This document shows, one piece after another, positions 39,002 to 48,231 of a DNA stretch of 64,000 nt. How positions within the stretch are numbered: the stretch's first letter is position 1; each line of letters opens with the position of its first letter. The translations under genes and the position numbers were made by a program. Source of the DNA: Deinococcus hopiensis KR-140 (GTDB taxonomy: Bacteria > Deinococcota > Deinococci > Deinococcales > Deinococcaceae); assembly GCF_900176165.1 (NCBI RefSeq), contig NZ_FWWU01000007.1, positions 124,001 to 188,000 of the forward strand. Direction: 5' to 3'. The notes beneath the pieces are model-generated. The model was not told the origin of the DNA, ran no database searches, and saw nothing but the letters and a program-made list of their open reading frames with translations.

Positions 39002-39299
39002 TGGATTTGACCGCCTGCTCAGAGGGGTCGAGAACGAGCGCAGGCGCGCCTGCAAAAGCCCGGCAGATCCCGGCGCCTCCTTGATCAATCACTTCGCCCC
39101 CAGGTGCACACGCGTGCTCGAAGAGCGCCTTGGCACGGCCCCTGCAGCGGTCCAGACCGAGATCCGGGAGATTGATCGCCACCCTCAAGGCAGAGGCCGC
39201 TCAAAGCCCCAGGCCGTACGCCGTGATGCCCGGAGGCAGCAGCCACACACCTCAATCGGGCACTCCTTATCTGCCTGCGTGAGTCCCACCGAGATGGTG

Positions 39300-39645
39300 C
39301 GGTCCCGCAGCAGCCCGCTCTCGCTTTGACCCGGGCCTCCGGGTTGGTCTCCGTGGGCTCGCCCAGGACACCTGCGGCCTCAGCCACCATGTCGCGCACC
39401 AGCTCAAGACCCTGCGCGTAGTACCGGTCGATCACCCCGTAGGGATCTGCCAGCTCCTCCTCGGTGTAATCACCAATCCCGTACGTGAGATCCTCAAGGG
39501 CTTCGGACTCGTGAAGCGTCACAATCAGATGGTCCACTTCGCTGTCCGGCGCATTGCTGTGTACGAGACGAATGCCCCGGGCAAGGTCACGCCCGCCTGG
39601 GGCACCGCGTCCCAGGCGACGGGCAGAGACGTGAGGGCAGACCAC
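39300..39645 (-). pseudogene. Unknown gene fragment
   Basis: A minus-strand stretch looks coding in its middle (LARGIRLVHSNAPDSEVDHLIVTLHESEALEDLTYGIGDYTEEELADPYGVIDRYYAQGLELVRDMVAEAAGVL). It has an acidic, globular composition and no recognised family. Both ends are compositionally random and no good start is present, so it is likely a truncated remnant. Confidence 0.35.
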
Positions 39646-39821
39646 AGGACTGCGCGGTGAGCGGAAGAGATTACGGCGTCAATCATCGCTGCGCAGCCTA
39701 CGACCTACCGCACCGACGATGTTCTGCCACACGCGAGCCCTGCCGCTTCCGAGAACAGGCAGACGGAGGAAGCGGCAGATCGGAGCATGAGCGTTCTTTC
39801 CCAGGGACCGGAACAGTTACT

Positions 39822-40425
39822 CCGGCAACATGACGGGCCATTGTGAACGTCTACAAGCGCAGATTCGCGAATTGGAAGCCAGCCTCGCGAAGACCAGCCA
39901 GACCTCCCATCAACCCCCAGCAAAACCAAGCCTGGCAGAAGAGAACTTCAGAAGGGCGTTCGCCCTCCTGGTGGTCAGGGAGGGCACCAGGAACCACCTC
40001 GAAGATGAGCGCCTCACCCAATGAAGTCGTGGTGCTGCCTGTCACGGGAACGTGTCCCTGCGGGCAGCACTGGAACGAAGTCGAAAGTGCAAGGCGTAAT
40101 GGCCTGGCAAGTGCTCGACCTGCCCGAAGTCTGGTTGCGCGTGACCGAGTACCCGGCCGAGGTGAAGGTTTGTCCACGCTGTCACCACAGACGACAGGCG
40201 GCGTTCCCAGGGAGCGTGCAGGCTCCAGTTCCTCCCCTTCAAGCGGGTGGGCGACGTGCTCAAAGCGATGTGTGGCCAGCGTCCCAGTGAGGGGACACCC
40301 GCGCTACACCTCAACCTCACCACAGAGTGATTGGCTGGATTTGAGGCGAGACTGAAAGAAACCCACGAAGGCGCTGCCACCAGGAGTGGATATGCCGAAA
40401 TTCGAAGTGCCAATGAAGCGGACGT
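39822..40425 (+). pseudogene. IS66-family transposase (TnpC) remnant
   Basis: Plus-strand pieces match the N-terminal half of IS66 transposases: the leucine-rich RLQAQIRELEASLAKTSQTSHQPPAKPSL, then NEVVVLPVTGTCPCGQHW and AEVKVCPRCHHR (the zinc-binding part), and FLPFKRVGDVLKAMCGQRPSEGTPALHLNLTTE. They lie in at least three frames, and the DDE catalytic half is missing, cut off at the amidohydrolase gene. Confidence 0.65.
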
Positions 40426-41481
40426 TCAGCGAGTACGCGGAAATGAGGCTGAACTTTTCGCTGTGACGTGACCGGTGAGGCGTTCCCAGTTTCCAGAACC
40501 GATAGCGGCCTTCTCGGCCTGAGTAAACGGTGCTTGCTCCAGGAAGGACCTTGCGACACCCCGACTCGTATCCAGATAGGGGAAACCACCTGGCCGAGTG
40601 CCGAATGTGTACGGATAGTCGGTCGAATACATCATTCGCTCCGTTCCCATGACTTCTGCTGCCCAGCGCATGTAGCGCTCACTCACGGTGCCGCTGCCGG
40701 TAACCCAGAAGTTCTGGCGGAAGTAATCAATCAGGGGACGTTCGAGCTTCGCGTTGTGCGCGAGGATACCCGTGTGGTCGAGGTAGAAGAGCACGACCTC
40801 TCCCCAGTGACCGGCGATCACCTGCAAGGTTGGGTGACGGTCAAAGACACCAGAAAAGATCATGCGCAGAAACTGTACCCCCAGGTCGTAATACCATCCG
40901 AGTCCAGCGGTGGCGAGGCCCATTCCCGTGCCGCCCAGACCAGAATAGTATGCGTCGAGGACAGCCGGCACCGGCGTCTGTGGGTGAAAGTGCAGGGGGA
41001 CGCGGAGCCGCTCTGCCGCGGCATATACGGGATCAAATTCAGGAGCGTCTGCCAGAACCGTACCGGTGCGGCCATAGAGCATCGCGCCGCGTAAGCCGAG
41101 TTGCGTGACTGCGCGCTCGAGTTCCTCCGCAGCGGCGTCAGGGTCAGCGGTCGGCAGGGCAGCGAGCGCCTGAAAGCGTTGCGGATTGCCTCTGACAATC
41201 TCCGCCAGGACGTTGTTTGCCTCACGGGCAACTGTGACAGCGTCGGCAGCCGGAAGGTTTTGGACGCCGGGGGAGTTGAGGGCCAGAACAGCGACGTCGA
41301 TTCCCTGATTGTCCATGGCAGCCAGGCGTTGGTCAGTGAAGTCGCGCAGTCGGAGGGCGAAAGGATCGTCGCCGAAACCGCTGTGTCCAAGCTGTGGGAC
41401 ACCCGCGCGTGCCCACGCTTCCAGGACGACAGGTAAGGCGATGTGTTCCTCAAGGCCGATGATTCGCAGTTTCTCTGACAC
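40426..41481 (-). CDS. Amidohydrolase family 2 protein (decarboxylase-like)
   Basis: From GTG 41481, with GAGGAG nine bases before it, the product has 351 residues. The N-terminal LRIIGLEEHI corresponds to the first metal motif (with ExH in place of HxH, as in gamma-resorcylate decarboxylases). PLHFHPQTPV gives the barrel His, IAGHWGEVV the following His, and YSTDYPYTF the metal Asp. These enzymes decarboxylate or hydrate aromatic acids using a divalent metal. The divergent TetR gene and the shared operator suggest induction by an aromatic substrate. Confidence 0.85.
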   Translation of the reverse strand: MSEKLRIIGLEEHIALPVVLEAWARAGVPQLGHSGFGDDPFALRLRDFTDQRLAAMDNQGIDVAVLALNSPGVQNLPAADAVTVAREANNVLAEIVRGNPQRFQALAALPTADPDAAAEELERAVTQLGLRGAMLYGRTGTVLADAPEFDPVYAAAERLRVPLHFHPQTPVPAVLDAYYSGLGGTGMGLATAGLGWYYDLGVQFLRMIFSGVFDRHPTLQVIAGHWGEVVLFYLDHTGILAHNAKLERPLIDYFRQNFWVTGSGTVSERYMRWAAEVMGTERMMYSTDYPYTFGTRPGGFPYLDTSRGVARSFLEQAPFTQAEKAAIGSGNWERLTGHVTAKSSASFPRTR

Positions 41482-41607
41482 GGTGCGCTCCTCAGATGAA
41501 GCTTTCGAAGGGGTATGAAGCAGTGACCGGCAATGCACGGAGCAGTGCGGATGGGGCGAGGTGGACGCCGACGTCCTTCACGCTTGGGTCCAGCATAAAC
41601 TCTACAA

Positions 41608-41636
41608 CTGTTGAATTCAACAGCCGTTGATATACT
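41608..41636. promoter_or_regulatory. 16-bp palindromic operator between divergent promoters
   Basis: CTGTTGAATTCAACAG (41608-41623) is a perfect palindrome. Leftward, TTGAAT within it is a -35 spaced 17 bases from TATGCT (-10) for the amidohydrolase gene. Rightward, CTGTTG is 17 bases from TATACT (41631-41636), which lies only six bases before the TetR ATG, giving a leaderless transcript. One TetR dimer site could thus control both genes. Confidence 0.65.
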
Positions 41637-41642
41637 TTGGGG

Positions 41643-42242
41643 ATGAAGCGTCCAGGAGGCCGCCGGCCCGGAAACAGCGAAACCCGCCAGGCCATTCTCT
41701 CTACCGCCCGCGAAAGCTTTGCGCGATACGGTTACGCGGGAACAACCATTCGCGCTGTCGCCACTGCAGCAGAAGTTGATCCTGCATTGGTCATGCATTT
41801 CTTCAAAACGAAAGATGAGCTCTTTGCTGCCTGTCTCTCATTCCCCCCTGACGTCCTGGCACGGATGCCCGCCGCTTTTGAGGGTGACCCGGCCAGGATT
41901 GGAGAGCGTCTTACCCGCACCTATTTCTCCCTCTGGGAAGAACCGGAAACGGGTATGGCGCTGCGGGCCATGCTGAGCTCAGCAGTTTCGCACGAATCCG
42001 CAGCCCAGCTCCTCCGGGGATTTCTGGGAGCGGCCCTGCTGGCCCCCACAGCGAAGTACCTTCCAGCAGACGCACCTCATCTTCGCGTCGCTCTGGCCAC
42101 CGCCCAGCTCACAGGGGTCGCTCTGGCACGGTACATCGTGCAGGTTGAAGCGATGGTCGAAGTCGAATTCGACGCACTGATTCACGCTGTTGCGCCGTCG
42201 GTACAGCGCTACCTGACAGGCAGTTACCCGCCCGTGTCCTGA
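41643..42242 (+). CDS. TetR-family regulator
   Basis: The 199-residue repressor has a typical N-terminal helix-turn-helix: RQAILSTARESFARYGYAGTTIRAVATAAEVDPALVMHFFKTKDELF. The all-helical C-terminal ligand domain is about 150 residues. ATG 41643 is used because TATACT is placed for a leaderless start; a TTG two codons earlier is less likely. It should repress the divergent amidohydrolase and itself. Confidence 0.88.
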   Translation: MKRPGGRRPGNSETRQAILSTARESFARYGYAGTTIRAVATAAEVDPALVMHFFKTKDELFAACLSFPPDVLARMPAAFEGDPARIGERLTRTYFSLWEEPETGMALRAMLSSAVSHESAAQLLRGFLGAALLAPTAKYLPADAPHLRVALATAQLTGVALARYIVQVEAMVEVEFDALIHAVAPSVQRYLTGSYPPVS

Positions 42243-42643
42243 GGCGGTCAACCGACTGTATTTGGAGAACCATACCGCCCGTGGGGGGAGATCGCGGTGA
42301 TAAGACGCCCAGGCACCTGTTGAAGACCCAGAGCGTCCAGCGGCCAGGTTCCTGGGGCGCTGCCCAGGTGGAGGCCAGCAAAAGACACCGACGAATGACG
42401 CGCTCCCGGTGGTGGCGCGCGCACGTGGGCCCGGTCATGCTTCTTCCTGATGGCTTCACTCCACGCGCCGTGGGACAGAGCTGGGCAGAGCCGGGGCCCG
42501 AGAGGTCGTGGGCGGTCAGCCGGCCCGCCCGCGACGCGTGGAATGCCAGGACGGCAAAGATGGACCCACGTCACCAGCCTACCGACCATGTACGTAAATT
42601 GGCCATCCAGCGCCTGTGCCGGAAAGCGTCCTGACCACGTGGC
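42243..42643. other. Intergenic stretch, nothing recognised
   Basis: About 400 bases after the TetR gene without supported features. Confidence 0.45.
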
Positions 42644-42856
42644 CTAGAGATCTGCCCCGCCACCTGGCGCATGGCGGGCTTCTGCCGCGCCCGTAGACTG
42701 CCGAGCATGAACACGCTCCTCTACTTCCACCCCCACCTCGCGCCGCATCTTGCTGGCCGCCTGGAGGATCTGGAGCGGCCGCGCGTATGCCCCTCGGAAC
42801 ACGGTGGCCAGCCAGCGGCGCGAGATCTCCGAGAATCTCTCGTCTGTCCAGAACAC
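42644..42856 (-). CDS. Small hypothetical protein, doubtful
   Basis: A 70-codon minus-strand frame begins MFWTDERFSEISRRWLATVFRGAYARPLQILQAAS and is helical and basic, but has no recognised domain and no strong ribosome site. It lies just before the tRNA cluster. It may be a fragment. Confidence 0.25.
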   Translation of the reverse strand: MFWTDERFSEISRRWLATVFRGAYARPLQILQAASKMRREVGVEVEERVHARQSTGAAEARHAPGGGADL

Positions 42857-42912
42857 CGCCTCAGGGTCTGAGCGCGCCCCTCAGACTCTGGTTGCCCTGC
42901 TTCTCCGTCCCC

Positions 42913-42986
42913 GGCGACGTAGGGAAGCGGCTTAACCCCCACCTCTGCAAAAGGGGGTTTCAGCAGTTCAAATCTGCTCGTCGCCT
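42913..42986 (+). tRNA. tRNA-Cys (GCA)
   Basis: The acceptor stem GGCGACG/CGTCGCC and T arm AGCAG-TTCAAAT-CTGCT are perfect. The anticodon loop CTGCAAA reads GCA. The anticodon stem has an A-G mismatch at the second pair and the D stem is short. CCA is not encoded. Confidence 0.8.
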
Positions 42987-42992
42987 TTCTCT

Positions 42993-43065
42993 GGCCTCAT
43001 GGTGGAGTGGTAAACACATCTGACTTTCACCCAGAAGAGCGCCGGTTCGAACCCGGCTGAGGTCA
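42993..43065 (+). tRNA. tRNA-Glu (TTC)
   Basis: The acceptor GGCCTCA/TGAGGTC (one G-T pair), T arm GCCGG-TTCGAAC-CCGGC, and anticodon loop CTTTCAC reading TTC are present. The anticodon stem TCTGA/CCAGA has an A-C mismatch next to the loop. It starts six bases after tRNA-Cys. CCA is not encoded. Confidence 0.8.
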
Positions 43066-43072
43066 TCTTCGT

Positions 43073-43144
43073 GGTCCTGTAGCGCAGGGGGAGCGCACCC
43101 GGTTGTCAGCCGGAAGGTCGCGGGTTCAAATCCCGTTAGGACCG
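43073..43144 (+). tRNA. tRNA-Asp (GTC)
   Basis: The acceptor is GGTCCTG/TAGGACC (last pair G-T), the D stem GCGC/GCGC, and the anticodon loop TTGTCAG reads GTC. The T arm is GCGGG-TTCAAAT-CCCGT. The outermost anticodon-stem pair is C-A. CCA is not encoded. Confidence 0.85.
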
Positions 43145-43260
43145 CTCCATTCTCGAAACGTGGCGCACCTCGTAGACGCCCACGATGAAGGACCGTGTTG
43201 TTGAGGGCCCTCGCTCCCTCCGTTTCGACCAAAGGCAAAGACTCATCTTTTCCCTGTATG

Positions 43261-43331
43261 GTGGTCATCGTCCAACGGCAAGACGCCTGAGTGTGGACCA
43301 GGAAACGCCAGTTCAAGTCTGGCTGATCACC
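43261..43331 (+). tRNA. tRNA-His (GTG)
   Basis: The acceptor GTGGTCA/TGATCAC with discriminator C, the expected identity base for His, is combined with anticodon loop GTGTGGA reading GTG and T arm GCCAG-TTCAAGT-CTGGC. The anticodon stem CCTGA/CCAGG has an A-C mismatch next to the loop. It is separated from tRNA-Asp by 116 bases. Confidence 0.8.
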
Positions 43332-43339
43332 CCAATAAT

Positions 43340-43416
43340 CGGGAAGTAGCGCAGGCCGGTAGCGCACCTGGTTTGGGACCAGGGGGTCGCAGGTTCGAAT
43401 CCTGTCTTCCCGACCA
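43340..43416 (+). tRNA. tRNA-Pro (TGG), CCA encoded
   Basis: All stems are fully paired: acceptor CGGGAAG/CTTCCCG, anticodon stem CCTGG/CCAGG with loop TTTGGGA reading TGG, and T arm GCAGG-TTCGAAT-CCTGT. It is the only member of the cluster with the 3' CCA in the DNA. Confidence 0.92.
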
Positions 43417-44190
43417 TAAAGGAGAACGCGCCCTGAATTGGGCGTGTTTCTTTGCTGTCTTGAGTCAAACAAGTCCAGTCAATCGGCGGCTTGTGATCCT
43501 GGGGTATGGGTACGCAAGCAGGTGGGGAATCGTCCGGAATCGTGACTTTTCCGGTGTCGCGGAGCAGTGTTCCCTAGCGCAGCGCGTCAAGTTCCGCCCC
43601 TTAGGTCTCGTCATTGACGACGAGAATGGAGACTCCTGGGTGCAGGGATAAGGGCGCAAGGTCCCTTTCCGGGCGCGCAGGACGATGCGGCGCTCGTATC
43701 CAGTTGTTGGAGGGATCTCCCTCAGCTGTGTTGAGCGAGTTGTGCAGCCAAAACGCTCGAATTCAGCGGTATGGAGTTTGCGGGACGTCATGAGGGTGTC
43801 CCCAGATGGACGACGCTTATCTCCATGTGTGCCAAATCGGGCCACCCATACGGCCTTGATTGAGGGGTGGCGTCACCCGCCTCGCGCGTCATGGCTGCGC
43901 GCCTGGCGCTTGGCCTGATAAAGCGCTGGATCGGTTCGAGACAACAGGTCGAGCGTAGTGGATCACTCGCCACGGACGTAGGTGTTCAGACACCTGAAGG
44001 ATGAGAGAACGCAAACCTGTCCTGGCCTAAGTCCCCCTGGGCATCCTCGAGATTGGGAAACCGCTCACCTAAGGCAAGTGACCCACCAGGTCTTCACTGA
44101 TTAGCATCCCGCTCACGACACACTCGACTTCGTCACAGGCAACGAAGCTCCTGACATAGGGCTGTCACGAGAAGGGCAAAGACTGGGGAT
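43417..44190. other. Intergenic stretch after the tRNA cluster
   Basis: About 770 bases without a supported gene. A 17-base sequence (43463-43479) recurs exactly at 59027-59043 in transposase debris, so IS remnants are likely here too. Confidence 0.45.
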
Positions 44191-44538
44191 ATGAAAACCA
44201 TCCTGGCCTTCGTCACGCTGCACACGCCCGATTACGCTGCCGCCCGCGCCTACTTCACCGAGGTGCTGGGCTTCGAGGTCACCGAGGAGCGCCCCGGTGC
44301 CAACGCCTTTGTGCAGGCCAGTGGGGCCGGGCTGGCCCTCCGCACAGATGGGGGCCTCACCCCACCCGTGGGGACCGGCGTCAGCGTCTATTTCATCGTG
44401 CCGAATCTCGAGCAGTACCACGCCCAGCTCGTGGACCGGGGGGCCGACGTCGTGGAGCCCCCGCACGACATGCCTTTCGGCCGCACGTTCACGGTTCGCA
44501 CCCCCAGTGGGCACCGGCTCGGGTTCTATGAGGCCTGA
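44191..44538 (+). CDS. VOC-family (glyoxalase/bleomycin-resistance fold) protein
   Basis: This 115-residue protein shows two beta-alpha-beta-beta-beta modules: ILAFVTLHTPDYAAARAYFTEVLGFEVTEE and SVYFIVPNLEQYHAQLVDRGADVVEPPHDMPFGRTFTVRTPSGHRLGFYE. These are the marks of VOC metalloenzymes and binding proteins. Its substrate is unknown; relatives include lyases, dioxygenases and resistance proteins that sequester drugs. It appears monocistronic. Confidence 0.85.
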   Translation: MKTILAFVTLHTPDYAAARAYFTEVLGFEVTEERPGANAFVQASGAGLALRTDGGLTPPVGTGVSVYFIVPNLEQYHAQLVDRGADVVEPPHDMPFGRTFTVRTPSGHRLGFYEA

Positions 44539-44601
44539 ACGGCGCTCAGGATGCTTTACGCCAGCTTGACGCTCATTCGCCGACCCTTCCAGGCGACTCA
44601 G

Positions 44602-44840
44602 TCACGCTGCCTCAGGGGCGCCCAGAACTCCTGAAGCACCACGGCCGGCCCGTCGTACCGCAGATACAGGTCGCCCGCTTCCTTCGCCGCCCGCCCCTCG
44701 TTCACCTCGGCCGGGCTCACCACCGGGTGCGGCCACTGCCAAAAGCATGGGTCGACCTGAAGCTCTTTGGGCGCGGCGTCCAGCAGGGCTGATGAGGCCG
44801 TGTGAGCTGAGGCGCGACCGTAGAAGATGGTGTAAGCGGG
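44602..44840 (-). pseudogene. Unknown gene fragment, C-terminal part
   Basis: A minus-strand frame without a start reads PAYTIFYGRASAHTASSALLDAAPKELQVDP, then AEVNEGRAAKEAGDLYLRYDGPAVVLQEFWAPL, to a stop at 44602. Composition is protein-like, but the upstream part is replaced by the terminator of the cold-shock gene. No family is recognised. Confidence 0.35.
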
Positions 44841-44848
44841 TAAAAGGA

Positions 44849-44875
44849 AAAAAGAGAGCCGTTTCAGGCTCTCTT
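44849..44875 (-). terminator. Rho-independent terminator of the cold-shock gene
   Basis: On the minus strand AGAGAGCC-TGAAAC-GGCTCTCT is followed by a run of T, 17 bases after the cold-shock stop. This is a canonical intrinsic terminator. Confidence 0.8.
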
Positions 44876-44891
44876 TCCCATTCTGTCTGGC

Positions 44892-45155
44892 TTACCAGCG
44901 GTCGTCGCGGCGCTGAGGACGATCGCCGTAGGCGGGAGCCGGAGCGGCCTTCGTCACGACGATGTTCTTGGCCTGAGGGCCCTTGCCGCGTTGGCCTTCT
45001 TCCACCTCAAACTCGACTTCGTCGCCCTCGTTCAGCTTCTTGAAGCCGCTTCCCGAGATCGCGCTAAAGTGCGCGAACACGTCCGGGCTCCCCGGAGTCT
45101 CAATAAATCCAAAGCCTTTTTCTGCGTTAAACCATTTCACTCGACCTGCGGGCAT
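44892..45155 (-). CDS. Cold-shock domain protein
   Basis: The 87-residue protein has the RNA-binding motifs RNP1 (KGFGFIE) and RNP2 (VFAHF) in a five-strand CSD fold, with a C-terminal extension ending PAYGDRPQRRDDRW. It binds single-stranded nucleic acid and acts as an RNA chaperone. GAGGAG precedes the ATG by six bases. A promoter-like region lies well upstream (about 45250), implying a long 5' leader as in other cold-shock genes. Confidence 0.92.
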   Translation of the reverse strand: MPAGRVKWFNAEKGFGFIETPGSPDVFAHFSAISGSGFKKLNEGDEVEFEVEEGQRGKGPQAKNIVVTKAAPAPAYGDRPQRRDDRW

Positions 45156-45399
45156 ACGTTACTCCTCGTCTTCCAGGCACGAGACCGTCCCTGGTGGATC
45201 TCCTGGTACCTACCGTGTTCAGCTTGGGCCTGGAGAATTCCTGCTGTATGGTAGTGATCCCTTTGCTTCCTGACCAGCCCTCGAGCTTTATGGATGTTAG
45301 TGACTTCTGGGCTGTTCGATGCTGAGCCGTGAACGTCAGGATGAGCTGTTTGTGCGTCTGCGAGGAGGCGTAGGCCTCGATTTCATCTCTTCTTTCATC

Positions 45400-45405
45400 T
45401 ATAAT
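45400..45405 (+). promoter_or_regulatory. -10 element upstream of the unknown gene pair
   Basis: A perfect TATAAT lies 31 bases before the ATG at 45437 in a local AT-rich segment; the -35 is weak. AAGGGGTAA supplies the ribosome site. Confidence 0.5.
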
Positions 45406-45436
45406 TACGCCATTAGCAGAAAAAGGGGTAATAAAA

Positions 45437-46279
45437 ATGGCAAAGACAAACACCCGCAGCATCGGCATCGACCGCTTCCAGGCCCTCCTCGCCACCGCCG
45501 CCATCACCGCAGACGTCCAGACCATCACCGCTCAGCCCGACACCAACGACGTGGACGCCCAACTCACGCACCTGCTGCGTCAGGCACAGGACCGCTGGGG
45601 TTTCGGACTGCACCACCTGCAGCACACGGCGCGCTGGACTGGGCAGACGATTGAACTGCTCGCGGACGGCCGTGTCGCCGCTGATTTGAATGCTGACCCG
45701 GCCCGCATCGCTTCTGCCTACGCGAGTATGAGCGCCCCTGACGAGAACGGCCTCAGCTCCTGGCCTGTTCTCGGTGAAGGCCACCGAACCGCAATCAAAA
45801 GCCCGGCTCAACTGCGTGTGCTGATCGAGGACGCCCGGGAGTTCGAGACGCTCTGGACCCCTGAGAAAAACAGCCTCACCTACCGCGTCTGGCGCACCCA
45901 GACCATTGAAGGTGAGCAACTCACCGTCGAGTACGCCCGTCCCACCAGCGCCGCGGAACTCCTCGCTGACGCGGCCTGGGACGTCATCACCCGGATCAAG
46001 GACCGCAGCCTGCAGCGCGACCTGATGAAGCGCAGCGAGGACGGGGGCATCCTTCAGGCGTTCCTGAGTGCTCGGCACAAGAATGCCGCCACGAACCTCG
46101 CGACCCTGGCTGAAGCGCACTTCACGGTACAGGGCAACGTCGGCCGCCTCACGGGCAGTGCTGCGCGTGACTTTGATGCGTTCCGTGCCCTGCAGCGCGC
46201 CACGGCTGAGGAACTCCTCGCGCTGCACGAAGGTGCAGTGAAGAAGGTGGCGTCCACCTTGCACGGCGAACTGAAGTAA
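45437..46279 (+). CDS. Unknown 280-residue protein next to recA
   Basis: The gene has a good promoter and ribosome site and is intact. The protein is soluble, with a helical start (SIGIDRFQALLATAAITADVQTI), an aromatic central part (DRWGFGLHHLQHTARWTGQTIELLADGR) and a long helical C-terminal half (LLADAAWDVITRIKDRSLQRDLMKRSED). No enzyme motif or known domain is recognised. It is followed after four bases by another unknown gene, and both precede recA convergently, so a phage- or plasmid-type function is possible. Confidence 0.75.
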   Translation: MAKTNTRSIGIDRFQALLATAAITADVQTITAQPDTNDVDAQLTHLLRQAQDRWGFGLHHLQHTARWTGQTIELLADGRVAADLNADPARIASAYASMSAPDENGLSSWPVLGEGHRTAIKSPAQLRVLIEDAREFETLWTPEKNSLTYRVWRTQTIEGEQLTVEYARPTSAAELLADAAWDVITRIKDRSLQRDLMKRSEDGGILQAFLSARHKNAATNLATLAEAHFTVQGNVGRLTGSAARDFDAFRALQRATAEELLALHEGAVKKVASTLHGELK

Positions 46280-46283
46280 GGCC

Positions 46284-46889
46284 GTGGGGCGACCCAGCAC
46301 GCAAGTCGCAGGGGGTGAGGGCAACGCTGTCGTGAACCCCCTGATGCGGGAAGCGCAGTGGGGGGAAGTCGCCTTACTGGCATTTGCTGATCGGCACCGT
46401 CACCGGCAGCGCGAACCGCGGATCGTCTGCTTGGCTCGCCATGGGAACGGGGGAATCACGGTGCAATACGGGCTGCCCCGGCATCCGGCTCGCACGGTGC
46501 TCCGCGCTGCTGCGACGGAGGAGCGTATGCAGCTCAATTCCGCGCTGAAGGCGACCTTCCAGGCCTTTTCGGACTCGCTTCGAGAGGTTGATCCTCCGCA
46601 CTTTACCTTGGTGCCCAACACCCTCGTGGACCAGACAGGGGCGACGGTGCGCTTCGTATATCAGGGTGTCGTGCTGTTCCTGCGGGTCATGCCGGACCGG
46701 GTCACGGCCGAGCTGACTCAGACGAGCCTCAAGGTCTACGGGAAGGACCGCTGCGAGGCAGCTCAAAAAGCCCTCGCATGTATTCAGCAAAGCGCTTCAG
46801 GGCAGTGGTATATAAATGCCGTGCGTGCTGCCCAGGGCTTGATCGCTGCTCCAGCACGCCCCCAGTACGCTGCCGCGCAGGGAATGTAG
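46284..46889 (+). CDS. Unknown 201-residue protein, second of pair
   Basis: It begins at GTG 46284 just behind the previous gene, so the two are coupled. The middle has alternating strands (HFTLVPNTLVDQTGATVRFVYQGVVLFLRVMPDRVTAELTQTSLKVYG), and the end is helical (CEAAQKALACIQQSASGQWYINAVRAAQGL). No domain is recognised. The ribosome site is weak, fitting translational coupling. Confidence 0.6.
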   Translation: MGRPSTQVAGGEGNAVVNPLMREAQWGEVALLAFADRHRHRQREPRIVCLARHGNGGITVQYGLPRHPARTVLRAAATEERMQLNSALKATFQAFSDSLREVDPPHFTLVPNTLVDQTGATVRFVYQGVVLFLRVMPDRVTAELTQTSLKVYGKDRCEAAQKALACIQQSASGQWYINAVRAAQGLIAAPARPQYAAAQGM

Positions 46890-46914
46890 GCCGAGGAGCT
46901 CACAGGAAGATGGA

Positions 46915-46944
46915 GAGCGGCGTGCCCGAACGGGCACGCCGCTC
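46915..46944. terminator. Strong hairpin between unknown pair and recA
   Basis: GAGCGGCGTGCCC and GGGCACGCCGCTC pair perfectly over 13 bases with loop GAAC. It lies between convergent stops at 46889 and 46959 and is followed by TTTC on the plus strand, so it is probably a shared terminator. Confidence 0.7.
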
Positions 46945-46958
46945 TTTCAAGTTGAGGG

Positions 46959-48035
<1,077 letters not shown>

Positions 48036-48231
48036 AGGTCTCCTTGGAGGACGTACGTCCTCAACTCTTACTAAGTTTACAACAGAATTGCCAACAGGGT
48101 TTCGTGCCTTAGGAAATTGTGATCTCTGCCAATTTGCCGCCATTGGAGGGGGATGCTTCAGGGAAACGAATGACGGGAGGTTTGTGTTGGTGCTGATTCT
48201 GTTTATGGCAGAACGCAGTAGACTGGAGGAG

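Noticed and set aside
43465..43845. Minus-strand 126-codon frame behind the tRNA array
   Set aside because: Basic, low-complexity sequence without motif or ribosome site; probably chance.
48036..48231. Search for a radiation/desiccation response motif upstream of recA
   Set aside because: No sequence resembling the TTATGT...ACATAA palindrome was seen; not reported as a site.
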